In this document: in pieces, positions 11,005-23,292 of the stretch
How the letters are laid out: every line of letters starts with the position of its first letter
How positions within the stretch are numbered: the first letter of the stretch is position 1
Source: Astragalus membranaceus
Lineage: Eukaryota > Streptophyta > Magnoliopsida > Fabales > Fabaceae
Reading direction: 5' to 3'
DNA: 64,000 bases
Assembly: GCA_039519185.1 (NCBI GenBank)
Contig: CM076846.1
Location: 112,428,566-112,492,565, forward strand
Notes under the pieces: model-generated
Seen by the model: the letters and a program-made list of their open reading frames with translations, nothing else
Databases searched by the model: none
What the model was told of the DNA's origin: nothing
Translations under genes and position numbers: made by a program

Positions 11005-14000
11005 TAATTATATAAATTCACGAATGGTCCAAATCAGCAGTCCATGTCACTAATCAAAAAAGCCATGTATTAAAAATTAAAAATAGGTGGCGTCCAAGTC
11101 ATCCATCTGTCTAATCTGAACGGCCCAGTCTTAAAGTTACATATGTGTGGCGATCTGGACGACTATCATTTCACAAAATTGCGGCTCCTTTTTATGGGTA
11201 ATAATAATTGCGTTTAAATGCATTCCGAATGGAGTTTAATGCAAATTGGCTGTCAAAAAAAAGAGTTTAATGCAAATTGAATACATTTGCTCCCATATTC
11301 CTAATATATAATGGTACCTGTAGCTGTTTTTATTCTTATCATAATTTGCATCATTAATTGCTAAATGTGTTTCATAGTTTTGGACAATCCTGATGCATAC
11401 ATTTGAATCGTATAATTTCAAAAAAAAAAATCATGTATTCGAAGTTTCACTAAATCGCTAAAAAAGCCGATTTAGAATTTTTTCACTACTTGGAATTTCA
11501 AAAATTTGAAATAATTTTTTGAAATAGTTGTCAAAAAAAAATTAAAATATTTACCCCACTAATTTTTTGAAATAGTTGAAATAATTTTTGGTTTTGCTAC
11601 TTTATGCAGATAAGTCCAAATGAATCGTGGCTATTCTTCAGGAAGCTTTTGTTCCATGTGGAAGGGGCACCACTGCACATATACCCTCCAACACCTATAA
11701 AAAGACACGTATCCCATCTGCAGTTTTAACACCTATAAGATTTATTCTATCTGTTTGTAGATAAATGGTTTAGTAAAAGTGAATTTGTCATTAATGCTTT
11801 AGAATATGCCTGCAAATATTCTAATTGTAATTCAAGGTATTAGTTTGCTTGACAAGGTTTGAAGGAACTGTGAATGAATGATTAACAGCTTGCTCCCGTA
11901 TTAGTCAGCTGAGGCCTCTATTAACTTAATGTACATTGACTGGCAAATTTGGTTGGATGAGGTTGCTTTAATTCAAGGTAGGTAGAAAATCATAAATATC
12001 TGCTTTTTCCTCAAGGTAAGTAGAATCATTTATAAACCTTCAAATGTTCATTTAAGGTAATTGAGTTTTCTGGAGCAATGAATCGAACAGACATGTGTTG
12101 CTGTTTAACTTTGCAATTTTTTTACTCTTGCCGAGATAATTCTTCGTTTAAAATTTTAGTGCTATGCTATTTTGTCAAATTGATGGCTGTGCAAAATGAC
12201 AAATAGTGGAGAAGTTTAGACCGCCTATTTAGACTTATGATGTTACTTTCTGCTTTAACTCCATAATTCTGTTTCTTTTAGACTATTTTATATCTAAATG
12301 TTATCATCTAGCTTCTCTGTTCTCTTTTTTGGTCTATAGCTTCCTCTTTTTTGTTCTATTTCTATTTATATATTTCAAATATTTGTTTCTAGGTTTTCAC
12401 AACCAAAATGAATCGCCTCTTTAACAGTAAATTTCATCACAAGCATTTTTTCTAATTACATTTTCTTTTTCTCTGCTGTGATGTTTTGATGTCTCAGCTG
12501 GAGGCATATTGATGGCTTACGAGGAGCTATTGGAAGACAACGACTCACAATTATTGCTTGATGGCTGGTGGGGGTAACTAATTGGAGCACATTTTGAGTC
12601 TTCAAAATTAAGATGATATAATATATGTTAATAGAGTTCAAGGATTTACCTATGGATTTTTCTTTGTTTTAAAGTTTGATTTGGTATATTTTATACATAT
12701 CTTATTCATTCTATTATTTTGATATCTATGTTTGTTCTTATGCAGACGACAATGGACATCACTGTTGTCATTTGTGATTCAATAGAGGTGGATTGGGAGT
12801 GGAAGACTTCAAACCATGTTACATAGAGACTATATGTAGACATAGAAAATGACAAGATAGTTTACCAAATATGGAGTATACGTAGTTGGAATAAATGATT
12901 TTGAGCCGATCGAAGATGTAATTTTCTAAGTTTTTCAATTGTTGATGCATGAAGTTTATACAATCAAAGCAATATATACGTCTAAGACTTGGAAGGAAGT
13001 TGGGTGTAGCTAGAGCAATATAACAATCTTCAGTTCTTTATAAAACTATGATTTGTGTGTCATGATATGCTTCAAATATTGGTTATATTTCACCGGTTCT
13101 TTATCAAGCAATGGTTTAAAGTGTATTTTGAACTATGAAAAGTTTGACATAGGATTTACTATTTTTGTTTCTAAAACATTGCACGTAACCTTATTGTTCT
13201 TTAAATTACCAAGATTTTTTCAGTTTTAACTTCCTACTTATCATTTAAATTTAAATTTAAATTTTTAACTTTTTCTAAATAAAGATTTAGAATTTATTTT
13301 CAGGATAATTATTTTTTTTTAAATTCTAAATTTATCCTTACAATAATAAAACTATTACAATTCTTATATTTTACAATGCACACAAAAACTATATAGCATT
13401 GAGTAATCATAATCGTAACTATATAAAATCAAATTAATAAAGTAGGCTGTCATGCACAACTTAATAAAAAGCCACGCAATCAAATTAATAATATGTGGAT
13501 AACATGTCAGCAAATAGAAGCCCATATTAATCTGTTATGTATACGCATACCCTGACCAGAAAAATCCACAGAAACATTTCTTGGTTGAAATAAAATCTGA
13601 AGAAAAACGAAGGAATATAATGCTATTTGAATAAACAACTAATCACATTAAATAATTCACTTACAATTGTCATTTTGAAATCTCAAATTTCCAACAATAA
13701 TACACTTTTTTCGCACCGGGTTCGACATTAATTCCTTTAGCAATTAATTTATGTTTCAAATTGAGATCATTACTCGCCATTGTGATAAATTGAACTAAAT
13801 GTAATGGCATTTCTTGCGCAAAAATGTAATTCGAAATCAGAATATGTACTACCTTCTTAATGCGTTTTAGCAATTCATTTATATTTTAAATTGAGATCAT
13901 AACTTGCTATTGTGATAAATGAAAATGAAAATAAATATAATGGCATTTCTCCCGCAAAAATGCAATTCGAATTCAAAATCATAATATGTACCTTAAAAAA

Positions 14001-14203
14001 TTTCAGAAACTATGACTTTGATTAAAATAAGTCAATATACAAATATGTGTTGTTTACTTAACAAAAATTCCGACTACATAATCATAAACATCCAGGAAAA
14101 GTATATTATTAATTAAATAATTTCAATTTATTATCGAAAAAACTCAAATCACTATTATAACAGAAAATGTATACCCGTGCAGCGCACGGGTCATACATAC
14201 TAG
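11002..14203 (+). mobile_element. Non-autonomous Helitron
   Basis: The 5' end is TC (tcataattatataaattc) directly after an A of the AT repeat. The 3' end is CTAG directly before a T, with an 8-bp GC-rich hairpin (acccgtgc-agc-gcacgggt) 12 bases upstream. These are the defining Helitron ends, and insertion between A and T is their target rule. No Rep/helicase reading frame occurs in the 3.2 kb. Stretches preceded by pyrimidine-rich tracts and AG (near 11610, 12510, 12745) look like captured exon pieces, but none is recognisable. A 125-bp tandem duplication with decay lies at about 13730-13990. Confidence 0.8.
14173..14203 (+). other. Helitron 3' hairpin and CTAG terminus
   Basis: The stem acccgtgc / gcacgggt has a 3-base loop and is followed by catacata and CTAG. 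This terminator-like structure is required by rolling-circle Helitrons and matches the form common in plants. Confidence 0.88.
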
Positions 14204-14204
14204 T

Positions 14205-14440
14205 ATATATATATGAGGGAATTTATATTACGAGAGAAGTTTTATAATGAGTGGGTGAGAGTAACTAATAATGGCTAGAGATCAAATCATGAGCGGTTGA
14301 GATTACATAAAAAGTCAAAGTGATAACTACCCACCTTTTAATCACAACCACCAATGTAGTGTTGTAAAGTCTAGATTTACTTATCTCACTTTCTCATATT
14401 AAAACTCCTCTCACTTGGTACGCCCCTATATGTATATAGG
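14205..14440. mobile_element. Foldback (MITE-like) element, right portion
   Basis: This repeats the gagagaagttttataatg...taataatggct block of 10886-10927. It continues to cctctcacttggtac, the inverse of the gtatcaagtgaga motif at 10662. It is the continuation of the element interrupted by the Helitron. Confidence 0.5.
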
Positions 14441-14451
14441 AATATGATCAG

Positions 14452-14600
14452 TTGACACTAGACTTACACAAAATCTAATTCATTGAAATTATTGATCCAA
14501 TGGTTATCATATTTACATCAACCAATTTTAAAAATATGATAACCGTTGGATTCATAAATTTCAATGGGTTAGATTTAAGGTAAGTCATTTGACCTGCACC
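14452..14600. repeat. Small foldback element
   Basis: The arms (about 14452-14517 and 14528-14600) share in inverse orientation tcattgaaatt...tgatccaa(t/c)ggttatcat and a flanking aaatctaa. It is a MITE-like hairpin with no coding content. Confidence 0.6.
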
Positions 14601-14622
14601 TCTTGTCACGGATCCTATGATA

Positions 14623-14623
<1 letters not shown>

Positions 14624-14701
<78 letters not shown>
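14624..14701. repeat. (AT)n microsatellite, left flank of the Tat element
   Basis: 78 bp of AT repeats abut the first base of the Tat 5' LTR. AT repeats also abut its 3' LTR (40321-40374), so the element entered an AT array and its 5-bp target duplication is hidden in it. Confidence 0.95.
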
Positions 14702-14705
<4 letters not shown>

Positions 14706-15044
14706 ATGGATTGGGCCTCAATGACCAATCCACCAAAAAGGCCCAACACCAAAGGGTCCAATTCATCCAACGATAGAGATTGCAGACTTAGATCCAACAG
14801 CCCTCCTCCACTCCAGATACCTATAAATAAGCACTGAATGCTCACATTAATGGTATTCATCTCTCACCTACTCTCACTTGTAATTGACTCACTCACTGAC
14901 TTGAGCGTCGGAGTGTCATTGCAGGTACCACCCCACCTCGGACCGGAGCACCAACTCGGACAACCAAGGATACACGTACCAACTATCTCGGACCGGTCTA
15001 CCTATCCCAGATCGGATACGTAGCAGGAGATACGGTACCGAACA
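14702..15044 (+). repeat. Tat 5' LTR
   Basis: 343 bp, TGTTATGG...CCGAACA. A TATA box (ctataaataag) lies at 14821, about 120 bp in, so the RNA start is expected near 14850. It matches the 3' LTR except at about five positions, all before 14840. Confidence 0.93.
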
Positions 15045-15045
15045 T

Positions 15046-15063
15046 TGGCGACCACAGTGGGAG
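15046..15063 (+). other. Tat primer binding site
   Basis: TGGCGACCACAGTGGGAG follows the LTR after one base. Its start equals that of Ogre sites (TGGCGAC), which pair with a tRNA 3' end. I cannot assign the exact tRNA without a tRNA set. Confidence 0.65.
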
Positions 15064-15105
15064 AGCCTTATACCCTAGTCTTTCCCCCAACCTCCTTGAT
15101 CATAA

Positions 15106-18100
15106 ATGGCTCCGGAACTACGACGAAGAAACGTATCCAGCGTCGTGGTCAGACCCGACCAGCAACAGGAAACCCCGGAGGGGGTAGCGGTCACCCTCCC
15201 TCGCAGCTCGGCCCATGGCCGGAATTCATCCAGGGCGATGATCCCTATAAGCTCTGCTAGAAACCAGTTTCCACCTCCAGCCCCGACTGTCCCGGTACCG
15301 ATCGATGCTGTCCAACAGCTCATCCAACTGCTGACAAGGCAGGCCGAGGCTGATCAAAGGAGTCAGCGTTACTCCCAGCTGGAGGCCGAGATGGCCGAAG
15401 TCCGGGCTAGAGATATCCCGGATCGTACTTCCCCTCAAACCTACTCTCCTAGCAGGAGGACCTCCAGTAAAAGACGTCACCGATCCCCTGCTTGGAGGAG
15501 GCACCACCATCGCTCGCCACCACGCCGAAGAGGGAAACAAGAATTTGGAACTCCCCCAACCGAGACTTATGACGAGACCTACTACCCCGGGGAGTCAACT
15601 CACCAAAGCTCATCACTAGCATCGTCGTCCCCAAGGCGACGTTCTATAAGCCGGGGAAGTCCCCCGAGGCCTGAACGTCGGCGCCCTCTGTCTCCCAGAT
15701 CCCCCGTCCGACGCCCAACCAGGAGGCCTCCTCCGAGGGAGAGGTCCGCGACTAGGAAATGACCCTTTACAGCAGAAATCGACTATTTCCCGGTACCCAA
15801 GCACTTAGAAAAGCCCCCGGAGGGCTTAAAGATGCATGACGGGACGGGCGATCCTGATCGACACCTAGATTACTTTGACACGATGATGCAATACAGGAAT
15901 GTCCCAGAGGAGATCAAATGCCGGATATTCCCTCTTACGCTGGAGAAATTGGCTTTGGACTGGTTCAGAGCCCTCAAGCCAAACTCGATATCATCCTGGG
16001 ACCAGCTTGCAAAGCTATTCTCGGCCCAGTTCGCCCACTCCAAAATGAAACCTAAATCTCGGAAAGTCTTACAAGCCATCCGGCAAGGAGAGAGCGAGTC
16101 CCTCCGAGACTACATTGAAAGGTTTAACAAAGAGGCGGCTCAGGTCCGGAATTTAGACGATTCATTTCGACTATTCTTCATGGAAGCCGGCCTGCGGGAA
16201 GGAAGTCTGTTTCAGATCGATGTCGGAATCAACCAAACTGAGTCGCTTGCCGAGTTCCTCCAGCGATCTCAAAAATACATTGACCATGAAGAAGGCGCTG
16301 TTGCAAGAAAGACAGATGCCGACCCCGGAACGAGCAAGCCTCGGTATGAAAAGGAGGCTCCGGTGCGTCAGGCAGCAGAGGCCCGTTATGAAAGGGAACC
16401 CCGGAACGACAATAGGCTCCGACCTCGGAACCGACACCAACAATATTCCGATCTGAATGAAACAAGGGCCAGGATTCTGGCGGAATGTATGAACGCTGAG
16501 TTCAAAGAAGTGAAGTTCCCTGATCCGCTCCCGCACAGGCCGGGACAGAGATCCAACAAATACTGCCGGTATCACCGGAGCAAAGGGCACGATACCAATC
16601 GATGCAATGATTTGAAGGATGACATCGAAGACCTGATTAAGAAAGGGAAGTTAAGCCAGTACGTGGCTAAAGCACCCAGGCACGAGGGCGAGGTTAAGGA
16701 AGAAGAAGCTGATCCGAAACGAAAGGGTAAGGCCCCACAGAAAAGAGAAGAGAGCTCAGAGGACGAGCGCGACTATCGGAAATCAAAGGGCCGACCTGTG
16801 ATGAAGATGATATCTGGGGGCTATCCCGACGAGGCATCGGGCAAAACAATGAAAAGGAAATGGAAGGAAGTCATGTGTGCCGCTTCCACCTCTGCAATCA
16901 GCTCAGGCCCGGAACGCCCACCCTTGGCCTTCAGCGACCGAGACTTGTTGGATGGCAAGCCAAATAAGCACATACCCCTCATTATCAGGGCGGTCATGGC
17001 AAACCACGAGATAAGAAGGATCCTGGTCGACCAGGGGAGCTCCGCTGATATCATCTTCATCGACCTGGTAAGAAAGCTGCAGATCTCAGAGGGAGACTTC
17101 ACCCCTTACCGGGGATCGGATCTTTCGGGCTTCAACGGGTCTCGGACCAAACCTCTTGGCTACTTGGAAATGATGGTCACCTATGGAGAGGAGCCACTAG
17201 AAAGGACGGTCAAGACCAAGTTCTTAGTTTTGCCATGCCCCTCGGTGTACAATTGTATCATCGGGAGGCCCACCCTTGGAAGGCTGGGAGCCGTAACTTC
17301 AACGGTTCACCTCAAGATGAAGTTCTACTCATTGAGTGACGAAGTTATCACTCTAGACGCCGACTTAGAGTCCGCCCAAAGATGCTTCTATCTTCATGTC
17401 AAGGCGGACAGGCAGGCCTCAGAAGAGGGGGTTCCCCCCATAGCGGCAAGGACTCAGAGGAGCCCAAAGAAGAAAAGAGCCGGTCCAGCGGCCGAGGTCA
17501 ACGTCACGGACCTCGACGCGAGATATGACCCGGACAGCTCTGAGGAGGAAAGCGACGACGAGTTGGTACGAGAGCTAAAGAAGAAAATTAGACGACCTCA
17601 ACCTGATGGACAGTTCATGCAAATCCAGCTGGGAGAGAACCCGACCCAAACTGTCCAGATCGGATCCGATCTCCCCGACGAGGTAAAAGCAAAGCTCACC
17701 CTCTGCCTCAAATCCCACGCCGATCTCTTCGCGTGGTCAGCAAAGGACATGCCCGGGATTCCCCCCGAGGTCACCTGTCATCAACTAGCAGTGAACCCCG
17801 GTGCAAAATGGGTCGCCCAACGTAAAAGAGCTCAAAGCCAGGAAAAGGCAGCTGCTACGGCTAAGGTCGTGGAAGATTTAATTAAGGCTGATTTTGTAAA
17901 AGAGGTCAAGTATACAACTTGGCTCTCAAACCCTGTACTTGTTAAGAAAAGCAATGGAAAGTGGCGAATGTGCGTTGATTATACCGATCTTAATAAAGCC
18001 TGTCCTAAGGACGCTTTCCCTGTTCCTAGCATTGATCGGCTCGTCGATAATGCTTCAGGTTTTCGTTTACTGTCGTTCATGGATGCCTATTCCGGATACA

Positions 18101-20814
18101 ATCAAATTCCGATGTTTCCCCCCGACCAAGAGAAGACGGCCTTTATGACTGACCGCGGTAATTTCTGCTACCGGGTCAGGCCATTCGGTTTAAAAAATGC
18201 GGGGGCCACTTATCAAAGGATGATGAACAAGGTATTCCGAGATCAGATCGGTCGGAACGTAGAAGTCTATCTCGATGACATGATTGCAAAAAGCGAAAGG
18301 GAAGACCTCCACATATCCGACCTGGAAGAGATTTTTTCTGAAATTCGAAAAAATAATATGCGGCTAAACCCGGAAAAATGCACTTTCGGGGTCCGGGCTG
18401 GAAAATTCTTGGGTTTCTATCTCACGGAAAGGGGCATTGAAGCCAACCCGGATAAATGCCGAGCGGTAACAGAAATGCAGACCCCGTCCACTAAGAAAGA
18501 GCTCCAGAAACTCAACGGCATGATAGCTGCGTTGTCTCGCTTCATTTCCAACGCCGCCTTCAAATCGCTCCCATTGTTCAAACTACTTAAGAAAGAAGCA
18601 ACTTTCGAATGGACACCAGAACGGGACGAGGCACTCTCCCGGCTCAAAAAGGTCCTTTCCGAACCGCCCATACTAAGTCGGCCCAGCCCAGGGGAAGATT
18701 TATTTTTGTATTTAGCCATATCAGATGAGGCCATCGGAGCCGTGCTTGTCAGGGAGACCGGAGCTGGTCAAAGCCCGGTATACTTTGTGAGTAAAGCTTT
18801 GCATGGACCGGAGGTGAGATATCAGAAAATAGAGAAGATCGCCTTTGCTCTACTCATCTCGGCACGCCGCCTCCAACCTTATTTCGTTGCCCATCAAATC
18901 GTGGTGCGGACCAATTATCCAATTCGGCAGATCTTGCACCGACCCGACTTAGCAGGACGAATGATCAAATGGGCAGTAGAACTCTCCGAGTTCGGAATCA
19001 AATACGAAACAAGACCGGTCATGAAAGCCCAGGTACTTGCCGACTTTATCACCGAGATGGCACCCGCCGATCCGGATGACGGGGTGTGGACACTTCACGT
19101 AGACGGATCCTCAAATCCAAAAGGAAGTGGTGCAGGGTTAATGCTCGAAAGCCCGACGGGCATCATAATCGAAGTATCACTCACATTCGGTTTCCCTACC
19201 TCAAACAACCAGGCGGAATATGAGGCGTGCATAGCCGGACTCCGGCTTGCAATCGACCTCAAGGTCTCCCGGCTTTCCCTAAATACCGACTCATTATTGG
19301 TGGTATCCCAAATCGGGAAACAGTACGAGGCTAAAGATCCGATCTTGCAAAGGTACCTAATCCAAGTGCAGGAGCTGCTCTCCCTTTTTACGTTCACGGA
19401 AGTGAAGCACGTTCCAAGATCGGAAAATATCAGGGCTGACATCCTTTCCAAGCTTGCCAGCACCAAAACTCCGGGGAATCACCGGTCAATAATCCAGGAA
19501 ACACTGAGCAAGCCGAGCGTAATCTTGAACCCGAAAGCAAATCTTTCTGTTAATGTAGTAGAAGAAAGCCAGGGTTGGATCGCGCCATTAATAGACTATA
19601 TCAGAACGGGGAACGAGCCTCCGGACCCGAGTAAAGCCAAGATCCTCCGGAGGAAGGCCTCCTCTTTTTCCATAATCGATGGAAGCCTCAACAGAAGAAG
19701 CTTGTCGGCACCACTGTTGAAGTGCATCGAAGGAGGAGAAGCGGACTACGTCCTGGCCGAGATCCACGAGGGAATCTGCGGACAACACCTTGGAGGTCGA
19801 TCCCTGGCTCGAAAGGCATTAAGGGCGGGATATTTCTGGCCAACCATGGAGACCGATGCAAGAAATTATGTAAAGAGGTGCAGTAAGTGTCAGATCCATG
19901 CCAAGGTCCACATAGCACCCCCTACGGAGCTCACCAGCTTAAGCTCGCCGTGGCCATTCGCTTGGTGGGGAATAGATCTCTTGGGGCCATTCCCAACTGC
20001 CCCCGGCCAGATCAAATACCTCATAGTAGCGGTGGATTACTCCACCAAATGGATCGAAGCTGAGCCCCTGGCCATCATCAGCGCTAAGAATTGCACCAAA
20101 TTCTTCAAGAAAAATATAATGACTAGATTCGGGATCCCCGAGGTTGTAGTCACGGACAACGGAACACAGTTCGCCGACAAAGGCTTCAGGAAACTCATGT
20201 CAGACCTTAAGATCAAACACCGGTTTACCTCGGTAGAGCACCCTCAGACAAACGGTCAGGCCGAGGCTGCCAACAAAGTCCTTCTCAATGGACTGAGGAA
20301 ACGACTCGATGAAGCAAAGGGAAACTGGGTTGAAGAGCTACCTTACGTGCTGTGGGCCTACAGAACTACTCCACAGAGCTCAACGGGGGAAACCCCTTTC
20401 CGGCTTTCGTACGGGACAGAGGCCGTGATCCCGGTAGAGATCGGGGAGCTGAGCTGGAGGACACTCCACCCGAAACCTCCGGGGGACAATAGCCAGGCGT
20501 TGAAGGAAAACCTCGACCTCGTCGACGAGGTCCGAGGTCAAGCTTTCCTTAAAGAAGCAATAATAAAGCAGAGGGGAGCAGTACGATATAACTCGAAAGT
20601 GATCCCCAGAGACCTTGAGATCGGTGATTTAGTTTTACGAAGAGCCGATGTCGGTTTGAAGAACGCCGCACAGGGCAAGCTCGCCCCCAACTGGGAAGGA
20701 CCTTACCGAGTTTTATCTAAAACCGGCAGAGGTGCCTATGAATTGGAGACCTTGTCCGGCAAGGCGATCCCAAGAACATGGAACGCAACTAAACTGAGAA
20801 AATACTACAGCTGA
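15106..20814 (+). CDS. Tat gag-pol polyprotein (one in-frame TGA)
   Basis: The frame starts at 15106 and is open to 20814 except for a TGA at 15760-15762. The region before it is an Arg/Ser/Pro-rich gag leader. From ATG 15832 (residue 1) there are: gag core about 20-155; CCHC-like knuckle CRYHRSKGHDTNRC near 245; aspartic protease VDQGSSADII near 400 (DQG rather than the common DTG/DSG); reverse transcriptase about 690-870 with YLDD near 815; first RNase H about 965-1050; second RNase H about 1085-1212 starting LHVDGSSNPKGSGAGL; integrase HHCC about 1297-1360, core from WWGIDLLGPFP (1380) with VVTDNGTQF (1440) and a downstream Glu near 1476. The TGA could be a nonsense mutation or a readthrough site; the rest is intact. 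The protein makes the particle, copies the RNA and integrates the DNA. Confidence 0.93.
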
Positions 20815-20828
20815 CTCTCATCTTACCT

Positions 20829-21030
20829 AAGGAACGGTGTATACCGACGTTGTAATTCATGTTATCTGAAGAGCGGTGTATACCGACGTTATTCTTATCT
20901 TATCTGGAGAACGGTGTATACCGATGTTATCAATTATGTTTGCGGTGTATACCGATGTTGTAACTCATCTTATCTAATGAACGGTGTATACCGATGTTAT
21001 CCTATATGATTGCGGTGTCTACCGATTTTA
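20829..21030 (+). repeat. Tandem repeats after Tat pol (cggtgtataccgatgtt)
   Basis: Six to seven copies of (g)cggtgtataccga(c/t)gtt(a/g)t occur, alternating spacers of about 20 and 40 bp. They are non-coding and lie between the pol stop and the antisense gene. Tandem arrays in this position are common in Tat and Ogre elements. Confidence 0.85.
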
Positions 21031-21069
21031 TCGCCTATTCTATTTTCTTTTAGCTGACCGAGGTTTGTC

Positions 21070-21225
21070 GCTATCCTAAGGGGTGAGTTCGATCTGGGCC
21101 GAGTCCCGGTAAACTACCCTGAAGGCGATCATTGTTACGACTATTTGGCCGAGGTTGCCACAACGCTAAGGGACGAGTTCGATCTGGGCCGAGTCCCGGT
21201 AAACTATCCTTAAGGCGACGTTTAC
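21070..21225 (+). repeat. Two-copy repeat containing gttcgatctgggccgag
   Basis: Two copies of a roughly 95-bp unit (gagttcgatctgggccgagt, then cccggtaaactaycct) start near 21085 and 21173. They follow the shorter repeats and precede the antisense gene. The next stretch, 21226-21483, holds no recognised feature. Confidence 0.8.
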
Positions 21226-22052
21226 CACTTGAGCGAATCAAACGCAAGTGCACGAATGTAAAACAACAGTATAAAGACTAAACCGAGGTAAATGAAACCG
21301 GAAGCACATTAAATTACATTTTCATTAGCGCTGATCCCGGATATGGCCGGGTCCTCTAGTTCAAAAAGATAATGGCATATTACAAAATTCCGGTTCCGCC
21401 CGGAACCCGGGGCTTTATTTCCCCACCGGTTCCACCCGGAACCCAAAAAGCAGCAAAATTCAGAACTTCCCCATCAGCAGCAATCACGGCAAGGAAGGGG
21501 GAGGGTAAATGACATCGAACGCATCAGAGTCACGATAGGGCCGGACAATACGCCCGTCTGCTACGGTATGGTTCAAGCGAATAAATTCCCGGTCCAGTGG
21601 GAGCGATGGATGTATGACAGTGACTTGAGCAAGGGCTTTTTCGAAGCTCTCCTCGGCCACGTCCATAGCCAGTTGAGCCACCTCCACCACCTCGTCCTCC
21701 AAGGTTTCTGCTTTGGCACGTACCTCTTGAAGCTCTCTTTCAAATTCAGCAATCCGAGGCAAAGAATCAACGCTAGACCCGACCTGGGCCTGCCTCGCCT
21801 TCACCAGATCGGCCTCGAGTTCCTGAATCCGAGCCCTAAGGGAAGAAATAGCCTCGGCAGACTGCCTATCTTGACTCTCGAGATCTTGGATTTGAACCTC
21901 GTGTTCCATGCACAAGTTAAGGGCAGAGTCCCTCTCCCTTTCAAATTTTTCCGCAGCCGCTTTAAGCTCAGTCTGATCCCTCTCCAGAGTCTCGTATTTC
22001 TTTTGCAAATCCTCCCGGGCTCTTCTTTCGTTGTCCCTCTCCACCAGGGCCC

Positions 22053-22135
22053 CTGTAATAATAGAAACAAGGAAGTCAGCAACAGAGATAACCAAAAAGG
22101 AAAGTCAAAGAGTGCACCTCGGAACTTGGGGTTAC
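22053..22135 (-). other. Intron 2 of the Tat antisense gene
   Basis: 83 bp, minus-strand GTAACCCC...CTATTATTACAG. It is phase 1 and T-rich. Removal connects the basic linker exon with the coiled-coil exon. Confidence 0.75.
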
Positions 22136-22546
22136 CTTTTGCCTGATTCTCAGCCTCGACCTTCTGAAGCTTCGTCACGTCGGCAAGATGCCGGAATAAC
22201 CTGAGAGACGCCTCCACCGGGTCGACCCGGGAATCCTCCAAATGCTTCTGCAGGAAGTCGGCGTCAATAGAAAGGCCGGAAGACCTAGAAGTCCGGTGCT
22301 TCCCATGGCGCCCCTTTTTTGAAGCCCGAGCAGCCGGGGCATGTGAAGTAGAAGCAGGGTCTGCTTGCGGTAGGGGGCGCTCCCTTTTTCTCTGCAAGAG
22401 ATCCGCAGCCCGATCCTCTGCTCCAGCCAAGCCTGTCTCCAGGATGGTGCTGATCGGGATGGCAGCAACGGGTTTTTCCTTTTGAACCCCGGCCTTCCTT
22501 TCTGCAAGAGCCGTCAGGCGAGAGAACTTGTCCGGCCCCATGCTAT

Positions 22547-22631
22547 CTGCAAAGAAAGGAAAATAAACAATGTTAAAAGAAACAGCAGTCAAAAAATTAT
22601 GATGGGCGGGGTTATCTACCAAGAAACCTAC
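22547..22631 (-). other. Intron 1 of the Tat antisense gene
   Basis: 85 bp, minus-strand GTAGGTTTC...CTTTCTTTGCAG. Removing it joins two open frames in phase 1, and reading through it hits TAA shortly after the donor. Confidence 0.75.
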
Positions 22632-23292
22632 CAAGAACGGCGACTACTTGAGATTTCGACCCAGCCCCAACCAATCGGGCTACGTCAATCCCAAATTTCT
22701 TGGGATCCCGGTAGACGATCAGGTCGGTAAAGTTCGTCAAGATCGCCAACGACTCCTGATCAACCTGGGATAGCCGCCCTAAGCCGACAGTGTAAGAATG
22801 AGGCCTCCGGTTAAAATGAGAGAGAGACCATCCCAGTTGAAACTTTGTGAACTCCAATGATTTCCCGTCCGCAGAATATTGGCCGACGTGCCTCACTGCC
22901 TCCTCATTCACGGGCTCCACAAAGAAATACTCATTTTTCCAGTTCTTAAGAGAGTCGGAGTAAGGCATGAAAATCTTTAACCCTCTCTTAGCCCGGAAGC
23001 TCACATGTTCCCACCGATCTTTAGTTCCATCCTCATGCCTCCGGTTAACCTCAAAAAGGTGGAAGAAGAGGTCAGAGGAGATCGGCCTCTCCAGATGAAT
23101 GCACATCAACTCAAAAGCCCGGAGGAACGCCCATGAGTTGGGATGTAGTTGGGAAGGAGCGAGGTTCAAGATCTCCAAAGCCTTTTGTTGAAAAGCGGTG
23201 AACGGGGGGGCTAACGTGCATATCAAGGATTGTCACCCCGTACATAACAAATTTAAGAGCTTTCGGCCAGACGGCCACATGCTGGTCTTCAG

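Larger units (their letters stand above)
21484..23292 (-). pseudogene. Tat antisense gene, downstream part: Transposase_28-type domain plus coiled coil
   Basis: Exon sequence from 23292 to 22632 gives LAPSQLHPNSWAFLRAF and DRWEHVSFRAKRGLKIFMP, resembling the plant 'putative gypsy type transposon' domain (PF04195). An intron (22631-22547, GT...AG) leads to a basic linker exon (22546-22136, KKGRHGKHRTS). A second intron (22135-22053) leads to a Glu/Lys/Arg-rich coiled coil (22052-21484) ending YPPPSLP. Both introns are phase 1 and the joined frames agree. A run of seven G at 23204-23210 puts the beginning one base out of frame. The 5' part lies beyond the element inserted at 23293. The function is unknown; antisense genes of this sort occur in Grande/Retand relatives. 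Confidence 0.78.

Noticed and set aside
14589..14860. Frames rich in alternating Tyr-Ile
   Set aside because: They are translations of the AT microsatellite.
20814..21480. An env-like ORF downstream of Tat pol
   Set aside because: The region is tandem repeats and then the antisense gene. No plus-strand frame with a signal peptide or membrane segment is present.
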